A stretch of DNA of 64,000 bases from CAZCZZ01 sp964503335 (GCA_964503335.1 CAZCZZ010000010.1:11726-75725), one strand, 5' to 3'. Shown: positions 44,946 through 53,361, counted from the stretch's first letter. The notes: generated by a model not told the origin, from the letters alone. Numbers and translations are program-made.

Positions 44946-46304
44946 CTAGACCTTGATCGCCTGCAGACGCGCCAGGCCGGCACGTACGCTGTCGATCTCG
45001 GCCCGGCGCTGCTTGTCCTCCTTCAGCGCCTCACGGACAGCCGTGGCGACGCCGGACAACGCTTCGTTCGCTTCGCGCACCTTGGACTTGGCCTGCTCAT
45101 AGGCCACGAGCACACGGTCGAGTGCACAAAGCTGCGGTATGGGCTGCGTGGACGGACTCTCGGTGGGTTTGGGCATGGTTTCCTTGACGGGTTGCGGGGT
45201 GGGTTTCGGGTTCTTCTCGGGTTCAGCGACGGTCCGTTGCGGCATCAGGACGTGGATCCCTGACGGATCGCGGGCCACCAGCGGGCTGGCGCTGTCGGAG
45301 AACGCGAACGAGCGGAAGCCGGCGGTCAGTGCATCAAGAAGGTACCACCGACTAACGGAGGTGGAAGCTCCGTCCGACATGGTGCAGTCGGACAGCTCGA
45401 GAGCACTCACCTGCGGATCATGCTCGCCACAGCCACTGACGATGACCTTGCCCGCCTTGGCGCGCAGGGTAACCGTAGCATTGGCAGTCGCATTCCCGGC
45501 TAACGTCGGGAGGACACTGGAGAGGAAGGCCACGGACTCCTCGCTGAACTCCACGCGTTGCTTACCGGCTTCTGTGGGCACGACCTGGCGCCAGTTGGGA
45601 TAGGTGCCTTCGATTGTGCGTACGCGGTAGTCCCAGTTGTCGGTCACCAACCGGAACCAGCCGGAGGCATGACCTAGTGTCGTTTCACCGGTCAGCTTAT
45701 TCCACGTGATGAACTTGGTGGGAGGCACGATACAGCTCTCGGCGATCGGGAGCTTGGGTGAGTTGAGCGCCGTGAGACGACGTCCGTCGGTGGCGACCAG
45801 GTAGTCACCATCCTTCCCGATATCGAGATAGACGCCGGTCAGGACGTACCGGGTCTCGTCCGTGGAGACGAACGAGGCCGCACGTCGGATCTGGGTGAGG
45901 AACGATGAATCGACCGAGGCCACGGGCACCTCGCCAGGCAGAACCGGCCACTCCTTGGGATCGAGGCTGGGGACAGTCCGTGCGATGGCTTGGCCCGCCA
46001 CGGTGTTCGTGATCGTCATCAGGCCATCGGTGGTAGCGATCTCCACCGGATCTGCATCCCGGCCTTTCGTGAGGGGCTGCAGTTCGCTGAACGGCACGAG
46101 CATTACGCCCGTTCCGTCGCACGAGGCATCTTGGAATCGACAGGTCAGGGACGAATCGAGGTCGGTCACAGATCCGGTCGCCTTGCCATCTTCGACGGCG
46201 ATGCGCACGTGCTGAAGCACGGGCAGGGTGGACTTACGGGACACGACTCGGCTCAAGCCCTGGATGGCGGACTTAAGCTCATGACGGGGGATCAACAGTT
46301 TCAT
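44946..46304 (-). CDS. dnaN: DNA polymerase III beta subunit (sliding clamp) paralogue with C-terminal extension
   Basis: 452 residues from ATG 46304 (GAAGGAG upstream). The first 350 residues have the three-domain clamp pattern: MKLLIPRHELKSAIQGLSRV, STLPVLQHVRI, VTDLDSSL, YLVATDGRRLTALN, and the C-terminal ASPLVARDPSGIHVLMP block that replaces the classical VMPMR end. A Pro/Thr/Lys-rich linker and a 60-residue coiled coil (VLVAYEQAKSKVREANEAL and on) follow and are absent from normal DnaN. A clamp ring tethers polymerases and other enzymes to DNA. An island-borne copy suggests autonomous replication or interference with the host replisome. Confidence 0.85.
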   Translation of the reverse strand: MKLLIPRHELKSAIQGLSRVVSRKSTLPVLQHVRIAVEDGKATGSVTDLDSSLTCRFQDASCDGTGVMLVPFSELQPLTKGRDADPVEIATTDGLMTITNTVAGQAIARTVPSLDPKEWPVLPGEVPVASVDSSFLTQIRRAASFVSTDETRYVLTGVYLDIGKDGDYLVATDGRRLTALNSPKLPIAESCIVPPTKFITWNKLTGETTLGHASGWFRLVTDNWDYRVRTIEGTYPNWRQVVPTEAGKQRVEFSEESVAFLSSVLPTLAGNATANATVTLRAKAGKVIVSGCGEHDPQVSALELSDCTMSDGASTSVSRWYLLDALTAGFRSFAFSDSASPLVARDPSGIHVLMPQRTVAEPEKNPKPTPQPVKETMPKPTESPSTQPIPQLCALDRVLVAYEQAKSKVREANEALSGVATAVREALKEDKQRRAEIDSVRAGLARLQAIKV

Positions 46305-46485
46305 GGGATTCTCCTTCGGGTTCAATGGGCTGGGTTGGGGGATGGCTGTAGGTTAGCCGCACGGCCTCGGCGATCAGCGAGGTGATGGGTTGCCGCTTGG
46401 GCAGTGCCTCACGAACAGCGTGAAGCAAGGCCATGTCCTCGCGTGTGAGTGACGAGGCTGGCCACGGGTAGCGGTAGGCCTTCAC
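46279..46485 (-). CDS. Small unknown island protein
   Basis: 68 residues, ATG 46485, overlapping the start of the clamp gene by 26 bp and the previous stop by 4 bp. The sequence MALLHAVREALPKRQPITSL and EAVRLTYSHPP suggests a short helical (ribbon-helix-helix-sized) protein. No clear family. Confidence 0.5.
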   Translation of the reverse strand: MKAYRYPWPASSLTREDMALLHAVREALPKRQPITSLIAEAVRLTYSHPPTQPIEPEGESHETVDPPS

Positions 46486-46685
46486 GGTCTGCCTCCCGCA
46501 TGCGGCTCATGCGCTTTTCGCGTCGGGAGTGGCTGGACGGTGATCTGATACCGCATCAACGAGCGGTGTAACAGCGCTCCTGCCGCCACGCCGATCCAGC
46601 TCACGAGATCGCCGGTCAGGAGTAGCCAGAGCAAGAGGGCTACCGTCGCAAACGGCAGCCAGTGCGGATTCTTGTCGCGGAACAT
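46482..46685 (-). CDS. Small membrane protein
   Basis: 67 residues, ATG 46685 eight bases after AAAGGA. One or two hydrophobic helices (LPFATVALLLWLLLTGDLV, WIGVAAGALL) followed by a basic tail, so it is an inner-membrane protein of unknown role. Its gene lies largely inside the end of the upstream frame (46507-46944). Confidence 0.55.
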   Translation of the reverse strand: MFRDKNPHWLPFATVALLLWLLLTGDLVSWIGVAAGALLHRSLMRYQITVQPLPTRKAHEPHAGGRP

Positions 46686-46944
46686 GGATGTCCTTTTGGT
46701 GCTTACGCTCGGTGGCGAGCAGAGTGATGACGGTCGATACGGGGATCAGGACGGCGGCGAGGATCACGGACGCCGCAGCAAGCGCGTAGAATCGCGTCTG
46801 CGACGTGATGACGTCGGAAAGCAGCTCGACCATGCCAGCGGCTTGAGGGACGAGAAGGCGGCCGGCCAGAAGGCCTAGGGCGCCGGCAGCCACGAGTGCC
46901 ATGCCGTTCGAGAGGACGACCGTTTTAGGAGGGCTTGTTGGCAT
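46507..46944 (-). CDS. Two-helix membrane protein with possibly out-of-frame tail
   Basis: 145 codons from ATG 46944, which overlaps the end of the lipoprotein gene. Residues 12-35 and 50-75 are hydrophobic helices (MALVAAGALGLLAGRLL; YALAAASVILAAVLIPVSTV). After residue 86 the frame runs for about 180 bp over the next gene with Arg/Pro-rich sequence that looks non-coding. The functional protein may once have ended near 46690. Role unknown. Confidence 0.5.
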   Translation of the reverse strand: MPTSPPKTVVLSNGMALVAAGALGLLAGRLLVPQAAGMVELLSDVITSQTRFYALAAASVILAAVLIPVSTVITLLATERKHQKDIHVPRQESALAAVCDGSPLALATPDRRSRELDRRGGRSAVTPLVDAVSDHRPATPDAKSA

Positions 46945-47191
46945 CGGTCCTCCCCGTCGCTTGGAAGAGGCCGAAGGATGTGGCGGCCATGCCACAGCCG
47001 ACGATGATGAGCGCGGCGACCAGGAAATTCCCGACCGTATGCATGGTGCGGTTCTCCTGGTGCGATTCGCGAAGCTGGCGCTGTGCCTCAGCAGCCTGGG
47101 CCTGTGCCGCCCGCGTAGCCCCGCCGCCTCCGCATCCGGCGGAGAGCATAAGGGCGGCAAGAAGCACGACGATTCCTGATCTACGGGACAT
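46925..47191 (-). CDS. Small lipoprotein with C-terminal membrane helix
   Basis: 88 residues from ATG 47191. The signal peptide MSRRSGIVVLLAALMLSAGC has a perfect lipobox (SAGC). A Gln/Ala/Glu-rich helix and then a second hydrophobic segment (VGNFLVAALIIVGCGMAA) follow. This size and layout recall phage lysis/spanin-like or entry-exclusion proteins, but nothing proves it. It is the first gene of the - strand backbone operon. Confidence 0.6.
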   Translation of the reverse strand: MSRRSGIVVLLAALMLSAGCGGGGATRAAQAQAAEAQRQLRESHQENRTMHTVGNFLVAALIIVGCGMAATSFGLFQATGRTDANKPS

Positions 47192-47655
47192 GTGGACCTC
47201 CTGAGTTGGTGGGTGGTGACCATGAGCAGGCAACAAGCCTGACTACGGGCAGGGGGCGTAGTAGCTAGGCGCTCCCAGTACATTATGCCGCGGATTTGAG
47301 GGGAATTAAGGGCTTTAGCGGGTTGCCCGTTCGTTTGTTCCGTCACGCCATATGCATGTTTTGAAGGCGTTACAGATACCATCCTATTTGGCGCATTCGC
47401 CACTCTCTGCTGGAAGAAGTCCCCAATCGTGTCGACAGAACATAATCGTCACCTTGTGACTACACCCTGTGCGCAAGCTGGTTGAATTACCTGGTCCCAA
47501 AGACCGTTCACCCAGCCGAGATCCCCTAGAGTACTGGCCTGATTCGCGGTCGTGAGACGGATCGCGGGACTTTATCAGCCGGTGAGAAGAGGGTTTCCGG
47601 AAATAGGGGAGTGATGGCTTTGAAAATCGGTTCAATATGTTCGCTACTAAGAAGA

Positions 47656-47726
47656 TGTAGAAAGCCGATTATCATCAACATCGTCTCTGTGACTGTGTTC
47701 TACACTGACACGCAACATATTCTACA
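47656..47726. repeat. TTCTACA repeat cluster in AT-rich DNA
   Basis: TTCTACA occurs at 47698-47704 and 47720-47726 (22 bp apart, two helical turns) and inverted (TGTAGAA) at 47656-47662. The latter two direct copies extend to TTCTACACTGA and TTCTACAACTGA. Possible binding sites for an HTH or Rep protein. Confidence 0.4.
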
Positions 47727-48340
47727 ACTGATCGTTGCATAAATATTCCCCGCGAAACTAGTGCCTTTTGATCTCGAGGTGCGGTCCCGCCGCGGCGAAG
47801 ACTCAGAGCAATGCCTGCTGCGTGCCTCTCAGCGTATGAAACGCCGGAACTGTCCGGATCACCCTAAAGTGTTCTCGGTGAATCACATTACCATATGCAG
47901 ATTAAGCGGAAGGCGTGATGACATCGTTGTCGGCGTGTGCGCATGTCAATTTGAGCAATGATGAGACGAGCGAACAAGAGTTCGAATTGCAAGAAATGGT
48001 GCATGGTGTGTTTCAAGCGGTTGAAAAGTGAAGGGCACTATCACAAAATCTGCACGACTTTTTGGCGGCAGAATTATCGCGCCCGGAGCTCGCTCAGCTG
48101 ATCGAGCGACCCCCGGTGGACTTCGCCAAATAGACCTTGTGTGTAACACGATATCACGATTCACCGCATTCGGGAACGGTTGAACTTCGTGAGGAACACA
48201 CCACTCAATCAAATTCACTCATCACTCGATTTTCGTGTAGTCCTTGTGTCGAGTCAGATGACTCGTCCACGCGAGTTTTCAGCGAAGCCGCAGAACATTG
48301 TGGATGATTGGTAGATCGAATCGAGGGGGTTCGTATTCGG

Positions 48341-48368
48341 TTGACGATCGCGACTCGCGCATTATACT
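48341..48368 (+). promoter_or_regulatory. Sigma70-like promoter
   Basis: TTGACG, 16-bp spacer, TATACT. It points toward the tandem hairpins and the winged-helix gene and is the best promoter match in the non-coding region. Confidence 0.6.
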
Positions 48369-48429
48369 CGAAACGAGCTGTTTCGGTGAGCTTGGCGAAC
48401 CGTTGAAGGCCCAATGTCGCGATGGTGCC

Positions 48430-48458
48430 CTTCTTCTTCTTCTATGAAGAAGAAGAAG
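48430..48458. repeat. Perfect 13-bp hairpin, CTT/AAG repeats
   Basis: CTTCTTCTTCTTC, loop TAT, GAAGAAGAAGAAG. Both arms are triplet repeats; on RNA this is a long low-GC stem. Confidence 0.75.
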
Positions 48459-48462
48459 AGCT

Positions 48463-48485
48463 GCACACCCCCGCGGCGGGTGTGC
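48463..48485 (+). terminator. GC-rich hairpin followed by T-run
   Basis: GCACACCC, loop CCGCGGC (itself palindromic), GGGTGTGC, then CATCTCTCCCCTTTTT. Likely Rho-independent terminator of the short RNA, with the T-run slightly distant from the stem. Confidence 0.5.
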
Positions 48486-48827
48486 GCATCTCTCCCCTTT
48501 TTGCGCGTTTCCGACTCGGAAAGGAGTAAAGCTCAACACGCTCCACGCAGCAGCTGCGGCTGTAGCCGCGACGCTGCGGCGAATACGACAAACGCATCGC
48601 ACACGGCTCACAAGGCGACGAGTGACTCATCGTCAATCGATGAACGAAACGCACCCCCTTGAGGCGAGTTTGCATTCTACCGGCAACAATGCCTACAAAA
48701 TCAACAGGGCTTGTGTTGTCGAGCATTCATGACGATTGCTTTCACGAAGTGGTCACTTGTGTCTGATTCAGTCAATGGGGGTCAATGGGAGTGGGCTGAG
48801 TCGCAGATCGGTGATAGAATAGCGGGT

Positions 48828-49244
48828 ATGTTGAACGAGAAAACACTGCTGAGAAGTGAATCGTCCACACTTCACGAGTTCGATCACGGGCGAGAACGAA
48901 TTTGTTGGGGTGGGCCTTTTCCTGAAATCGAGGGCGCGTGGTTCCCCGGGTGTGTTGCAAGAAGACTTCCGACACTTGGCCTCAGGCGCGCTTCTGATTG
49001 GGCCGTACTTGTGGCGCTGCTGATCATCCAAGGCCGCGATGGAAGCTCCGGAATATGCGCCAATATCACGAGCGCAGGACTTGCCGAATGGACCGGCTAC
49101 TCGAAGGTCACGGTTGACAGGGCGATTCGACGGCTGAAGGCCAAGGGGCTTGTCACGCGACAAGGCGTGAAAAGCAGGCTGATCTGTAAGTTGTTTGACC
49201 GTGAATGGGTCTGCTTCAAGCCATGCCGCAGGGTGAATATCTGA
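48828..49244 (+). CDS. Winged-helix DNA-binding protein (replication/regulation)
   Basis: 138 residues from ATG 48828; the frame is open upstream to 48711 but the extra part has weak composition. The C-terminal half is a winged helix: SDWAVLVALLIIQGRDGSSG, then AGLAEWTGYSKVTVDRAIRR and LKAKGLVTRQGVKSRLI. This matches GntR/RepA-type N-terminal wHTH domains that bind operators or iterons. It is the first gene of the + strand replication cassette, so it could be the regulator of that cassette. It is followed 6 bp later by the next gene. Confidence 0.7.
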   Translation: MLNEKTLLRSESSTLHEFDHGRERICWGGPFPEIEGAWFPGCVARRLPTLGLRRASDWAVLVALLIIQGRDGSSGICANITSAGLAEWTGYSKVTVDRAIRRLKAKGLVTRQGVKSRLICKLFDREWVCFKPCRRVNI

Positions 49245-49250
49245 GGACCA

Positions 49251-50540
49251 ATGTCTAGTGTCCTAGTGATTGGTGGGCCGGCGCACGTCGACTACAGGAA
49301 GCTCGGTGTCAGACGCATCCGGTGTTCCCCCGCAGCGATTCTCGGTCACGCATTCTCAGACACGGACAGAGCCGTCGTTTACTGGCCGAATCGGAATTGC
49401 TTCCTTCCTGCACTCTCTTTGAAACAGATTGGCGAGTTGGGCGATCGCGTGGGCGTCAGCTACGAATCGTATCTCCCCGCGCGGTTTCAGAGAAGAATCG
49501 TCAGCAAAAGCGGGAAGGCCCGATTTAAGTTGTCTGACAGCATGGCAGGGCGCGAGCGTACATATCGGCTCACCAAGTCGAAACTGCTCGAAATCCTCGC
49601 GCTGACTAGGCGTGGACTCATCTGCGTGGTTGTGGTGCCGAATGATTTTCATGCTTACGATGAACTCGCCAAGCGGGCATTTAATTGGATTAGCGTGCAT
49701 CTCCGGATCGACCGTAATCGATATCAATCAGGTATTCAGTCGATCGGTAATGGCTCTGGGTGCGACGAAGTCGATCGCATTCTCTCGCAGATTCCCCTGG
49801 ATCCCATGAAATGGGAAATGTCCTGCGCGATCGGAAGTTCGGAAGTTGAAACAACATGGGCCCACCATATTGAGGAATGGATGGACCGCCTGGAATTGTT
49901 CGCCAGATGGCCGTATCGCAATGTCCCCGTCCGACACCGGTCAACGCACTTCAATGGCAACGGAACTGCACTGTCATCCGTCCTCCTTTGTGAGCGTGGC
50001 GCCATACTAGTACTCCCGGAAGTAGTAGCTGTCGGGGAACTCATTGAAATCGTCAAAGACGCATTGGCGCCGCTAGGTGATACCAAGCCAGTCGGCAACC
50101 CTCGGCTGCCGCATCTCATTCGCCTCACCTCGGAGCGAAAAGGAATCAAGGGCCAGCAGAAGATAGGCTACGTCGTTGAGTATGGAGGCAAGCAGACGAC
50201 AATGGGCGAGATCTCATTCCGTCGTCTCGTTGCCTTCGTTGTTGCAGCAAAGTGCGGCATGTCTCACATCAACGTACGGCGACCAGTCATCAAGGACCAG
50301 AAGATCGACCATGAGTTTGCCCCAATTGCAGATAACGTTGCAAAGGTTGGGCAGCTCATTAATGAATGCCTCAAGAAGCTCGCAGATATTCGTGGTGTGA
50401 CCGCTGTTCCAGGGAAATGGCAGCAAGGCCACTACCGGCTGGCAATCAGCCACGAAGATTTTGACCTGTCTAAACTCAAGCACTGCGATAACGCTGCGCT
50501 TCGCAGTCTGCTGAGCATCCTCCCCGCAGGCAATTCGTAG
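49251..50540 (+). CDS. Unknown protein of the replication cassette
   Basis: 429 residues, ATG 49251 after GAGGA. No motif recognised. Residues 1-150 look alpha/beta with several Arg patches (for example FQRRIVSKSGKARFKL). The second half has ERGAILVLPEVVAVGELIEI and LADIRGVTAVPGKWQQGHYR, of unknown fold. A DNA-binding or origin-related role is suggested only by position. Confidence 0.65.
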   Translation: MSSVLVIGGPAHVDYRKLGVRRIRCSPAAILGHAFSDTDRAVVYWPNRNCFLPALSLKQIGELGDRVGVSYESYLPARFQRRIVSKSGKARFKLSDSMAGRERTYRLTKSKLLEILALTRRGLICVVVVPNDFHAYDELAKRAFNWISVHLRIDRNRYQSGIQSIGNGSGCDEVDRILSQIPLDPMKWEMSCAIGSSEVETTWAHHIEEWMDRLELFARWPYRNVPVRHRSTHFNGNGTALSSVLLCERGAILVLPEVVAVGELIEIVKDALAPLGDTKPVGNPRLPHLIRLTSERKGIKGQQKIGYVVEYGGKQTTMGEISFRRLVAFVVAAKCGMSHINVRRPVIKDQKIDHEFAPIADNVAKVGQLINECLKKLADIRGVTAVPGKWQQGHYRLAISHEDFDLSKLKHCDNAALRSLLSILPAGNS

Positions 50541-50541
50541 T

Positions 50542-50578
50542 GCGGTAAGACTTACCGCGCTACCGCTATAAATACCGC
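50542..50578. repeat. TACCGC repeat cluster (candidate operator or iterons)
   Basis: GCGGTAAG-A-CTTACCGC is a perfect palindrome (50542-50558); TACCGC recurs at 50561-50566 and 50573-50578, the last after TATAAA. Three direct copies and one inverted copy in 37 bp, 100 bp upstream of the excisionase-like gene. Confidence 0.55.
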
Positions 50579-50675
50579 TCGGTCGGTTCCTTTCAGATCC
50601 TTCCTAATGGCCCCCAATCGATTTCAACGGCGTGTGCCATGTTGACGATCGATACGTTCGTAGGAGGAGATTCAT

Positions 50676-50936
50676 TTGAAAAGGGAAATGCACAATTCCA
50701 TCAGTTCGGAGCCGGTATCGTTGCGAGACCAATTGATGGTAAACGGCTATCGCTCGCGGCTATCACCTGCTCAGGCGGCGGAGTTCTCTGGTTTGTCACT
50801 TCAGAAACTCAAGCACCTACGGCGCGTGTGTGCGATTCGATACTTTCGCACAGGCTATCGAAGCATCATATACGACCGGGACAGCCTTGCGGCCTGGCTT
50901 GCGTCGCGAGCCATCGAACCCATTCAGGGGGCGTAA
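50676..50936 (+). CDS. Excisionase/AlpA-like HTH protein
   Basis: 86 residues. The start is TTG at 50676, eight bases after AGGAGG (50662-50667), a strong ribosome site. The core LSPAQAAEFSGLSLQKLKHL, then RRVCAIRYFRTGYRSIIY and RDSLAAWL, is the HTH_17/MerR-like fold of excisionases and AlpA regulators. It would bend DNA at the att site or regulate the rep genes. It is followed by the primase-like gene after 2 bp. A longer frame over the same bases (50639-) is a shadow of this gene. Confidence 0.75.
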   Translation: MKREMHNSISSEPVSLRDQLMVNGYRSRLSPAQAAEFSGLSLQKLKHLRRVCAIRYFRTGYRSIIYDRDSLAAWLASRAIEPIQGA

Positions 50937-50938
50937 GC

Positions 50939-51892
50939 ATGCGTACTTCAACGGATAGGAGCATGAACTTGCGATATCTGGACTACCTGCGCAATCTTCC
51001 TGCATCTGGGGGTGGAGGATGTCACGGAGCACTTCTGGGTGCAGCAAACTTGGGTATCCGCGCAGGTCTTTCGGCGCAGCAAATAGCTCGCGACCTGCGG
51101 GCGAGCGTTCACGGGCCGCGACACGTTCCGGACCATGAGATTGCCTATGCTGTGGCAAAAGCCTCGTCCACGGAGGCTCCAGTGTCCCGTAGGCGATCCC
51201 ACAATACGCGAAGTCTCAACGGCGAAGTCGCGCGGGAAGTGATTCTTCAACGCGGATGTGGCGCTACTGAAGCAGATCTATGGGAGTCCTCGCCGGTCCG
51301 GATTGATTGGGATCCGGACGAGGACGCATGGCGCGTGTTGCAGCATCTATATCGCGGCGATGAGTATCTATTCATCGGCGACGACCAAATACCGGGTCGC
51401 GTGGGAGTAAGTATACGACGGGCGAGTGAATGGATCCAACACTTGCGACGAATTGGTGCGCCTCCATACCCCAAGTTCATCCCCAACACTTTGAGTGGAC
51501 TTGAGGGTATGACCAAGGACGGGAGACCGTCCTTCCGAGCCGACGCTTGTGTCGCGGCGCATAGGTTTGTCCTTTGCGAGTTCGACCAGTTGTCTATTGA
51601 GGATCAGTTGGCATTCTGGTCTGCCGTGACACTGCCGGTGGGGGCGATCGTCCATTCGGGCAATAAGTCGCTTCATGCTTGGGTCTATGTGGACTGTGTT
51701 GATGCATCCGAATGGGAGCGTGAAGTTGAGTCGGACCTGTTTCCGCTGGTCTTTGCACCCTTGGGCCTGGATCAGGCCTGCAAGAACGAGGCCCGCCTAT
51801 CGCGGCTGCCGGGACACATCCGGCCGAAGACAAGGCAGCGGCAACGGCTGCTCTACTTGGCGCCAGGAGGAAGAGCCGTCAGTGCGAGCTGA
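50939..51892 (+). CDS. Primase-like replication protein
   Basis: 317 residues from ATG 50939, 2 bp after the HTH gene. The N-terminus has GGGGCHGALLGAANLGIRAG, a helical module seen next to RepA-type ATPases. The C-terminal part contains VHSGNKSLHAWVYVD and, 50 residues later, EARLSRLPGHIRP and QRLLYLAP. This is the HSGGKS-type pattern of archaeo-eukaryotic (prim-pol) primases in plasmids and integrative elements. It should synthesise primers for island replication. Its stop overlaps the GTG start of the ATPase gene. Confidence 0.7.
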   Translation: MRTSTDRSMNLRYLDYLRNLPASGGGGCHGALLGAANLGIRAGLSAQQIARDLRASVHGPRHVPDHEIAYAVAKASSTEAPVSRRRSHNTRSLNGEVAREVILQRGCGATEADLWESSPVRIDWDPDEDAWRVLQHLYRGDEYLFIGDDQIPGRVGVSIRRASEWIQHLRRIGAPPYPKFIPNTLSGLEGMTKDGRPSFRADACVAAHRFVLCEFDQLSIEDQLAFWSAVTLPVGAIVHSGNKSLHAWVYVDCVDASEWEREVESDLFPLVFAPLGLDQACKNEARLSRLPGHIRPKTRQRQRLLYLAPGGRAVSAS

Positions 51893-53018
51893 AACCATCG
51901 CGTTCAAGAAGGAGCTGATCGGGGAAAGCGGCGAAGGTCCGGAGCCTATTCACGGAATGTCGCTGACCGACTACGCTGAGCTTGAAGTTGAAGACAGCGA
52001 GACGCTTCTCGGCAATCGGTTCTTGTGCCGAGGGGGTGCTTTGGCATTCGTTGGCCCATCGGGAATCGGGAAGTCGACAGCATCTGTTCAACAGGACGCA
52101 CTTTGGGCGTTGGGTAAACCTGCATTTGGCATACATCCGGCACGTCCGCTCAGGATACTTACTATCCAGGCGGAAAATGACGACGGAGACATGATCGAGT
52201 TCGCAAGGGGTGTATTGAACGGGATGTCTTTGACCTTTGACGAGCGAGAGCAGATCCGGAAGAACACGTTCTACGTGCCCGAGAGAAGTCGCACGGGCGA
52301 TGATTTTATTGCCTTTGTCGAGGCATGCATTAAGCAGTACCGGCCCGATCTGTTGCGGATTGACCCGTTGATGGCCTATCTGGGAGTCGATCCAAGGGAC
52401 CCAGGGGCGATGATGCGTTTCACCCGCAATGGACTTGGCCCACTTCTTGTGGCCTATCGTTGTGGGCTGATCCTCAATCACCACACTCCAAAGACGAACT
52501 ACCGCGATACAACCAAATGGAAATCGAACGACTGGATGTATGCGGGTGCCGGCGGTGCCGATCTGACAAACTGGTGCCGAGCCGTAGTTGTCATCGATGT
52601 ATTTGAGGGCGATCCACACTTGTTTCGGTTCATTGCCGCCAAGCGGGGCGGACGCATCGGCTGGACAAATTCCGACGGGAGTCCGACGTGCGAACGCTGT
52701 TTCCGCCACTCGAGAGAGCTCGGCGCGATTCTTTGGGTGGACGCGAACCCAAGCGAGCTGGCCACCATGACGAAGCGGAGGGAGACCAAGGGCGATATTT
52801 TGAATCTCGTCCCGTGTGATGGACTCATCGAGAAGAACGCTCTGCTCTCCCATGCGCAAGATATCGGAATCGGTGTGAACCGGGCCCGTGGTTACTTGGC
52901 TCAACTGATAGCGGAGGGGAAAGTTTTCGTTCATCTAGCAAAGCGCAAGGGCACGAATCCGCTACAAACAATCGCCAGGCATCCACCGCAAAGCAGTGTT
53001 GACCTTCACACCCCGTGA
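51882..53018 (+). CDS. RepA-like AAA ATPase (helicase loader/replicative helicase)
   Basis: 378 residues. The start is GTG at 51882, ten bases after AGGAGG (51866-51871) and overlapping the primase stop by 11 bp. Walker A is FVGPSGIGKST; LRIDPLMAYLG is the Walker B strand; LILNHHTPK is a sensor-type motif as in plasmid RSF1010 RepA and RecA-like helicases. The C-terminal 70 residues look like a winged helix (ALLSHAQDIGIGVNRARGYL, then AQLIAEGKVFV). With the primase-like protein it forms the replication core of the island. A large hairpin follows the stop. Confidence 0.82.
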   Translation: MRAETIAFKKELIGESGEGPEPIHGMSLTDYAELEVEDSETLLGNRFLCRGGALAFVGPSGIGKSTASVQQDALWALGKPAFGIHPARPLRILTIQAENDDGDMIEFARGVLNGMSLTFDEREQIRKNTFYVPERSRTGDDFIAFVEACIKQYRPDLLRIDPLMAYLGVDPRDPGAMMRFTRNGLGPLLVAYRCGLILNHHTPKTNYRDTTKWKSNDWMYAGAGGADLTNWCRAVVVIDVFEGDPHLFRFIAAKRGGRIGWTNSDGSPTCERCFRHSRELGAILWVDANPSELATMTKRRETKGDILNLVPCDGLIEKNALLSHAQDIGIGVNRARGYLAQLIAEGKVFVHLAKRKGTNPLQTIARHPPQSSVDLHTP

Positions 53019-53046
53019 AAGTCTCCCTGTGGTTGTACTAGTCACG

Positions 53047-53105
53047 GCACAGACACACACGCGCACTACCCTTTAGGAAGTGCGCGTGTCCGTCTGTCTC
53101 TGTGC
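53047..53105. terminator. Large stem-loop after repA
   Basis: ACACGCGCACT (53057-53067) pairs perfectly with AGTGCGCGTGT (53079-53089); an outer stem GCACAGA/TCTGTGC extends it with a bulge. No T-run, so the stem may also be an att-proximal structure. Confidence 0.55.
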
Positions 53106-53232
53106 GCAACATGGGCACGACCGTCCAAGGTCCAGGAACGGAAGCGGCGGAGAAACCGGTGGAACTCCTCTCGCCGCCTTGCGGTCTGCAAGTTGGCGTG
53201 CTGTTTTCGTCGTCGCGTTAGCCTGACGAAAG

Positions 53233-53254
53233 TTCGTGGTGCATTCGTGGTGCA
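53233..53254. repeat. Tandem 11-bp direct repeat near the tRNA (possible integrase arm sites)
   Basis: TTCGTGGTGCA occurs twice without spacer, 108 bp from the tRNA 3' end. Short direct repeats at this distance from attachment cores are typical arm-type integrase sites. Confidence 0.4.
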
Positions 53255-53361
53255 CGCTTTGGTTGCCAAATGCACCCTATTCGACCGGAATGAGATCTCC
53301 CGTGACTTGGCCAGAAACCGCAAAAAAAGAGGGAATAGTGCAGAAAACTGAGGGAAAAGAC

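Larger units (their letters stand above)
48375..48500 (+). ncRNA. Candidate short structured RNA
   Basis: Transcription from the promoter at 48341 would run through two perfect hairpins and meet CCCCTTTTT at about 48494-48502, an intrinsic-terminator layout. The product would be a roughly 120-nt RNA upstream of the replication genes, either a copy-control RNA or an attenuated leader. This rests on sequence architecture only. Confidence 0.3.
47192..48827. other. Non-coding control region between divergent backbone operons
   Basis: About 1.6 kb without a convincing gene on either strand; several short frames exist but have poor composition and no ribosome site. It holds an AT-rich stretch near 47640-47760 with repeats of TTCTACA, a sigma70-like promoter at 48341-48368, two tandem perfect hairpins at 48430-48485 and two copies of GTCAATGGG near 48773-48791. 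It separates the - strand backbone from the + strand replication cassette, the usual place for an origin and shared regulatory sites. Confidence 0.6.

Noticed and set aside
47761..47961. 66-codon frame on the + strand in the control region
   Set aside because: No ribosome site, no homology impression and poor codon pattern; treated as non-coding.
48414..48662. 82-codon frame over the tandem hairpins
   Set aside because: The peptide simply translates the CTT/AAG hairpin and following stem; no credible start signal.
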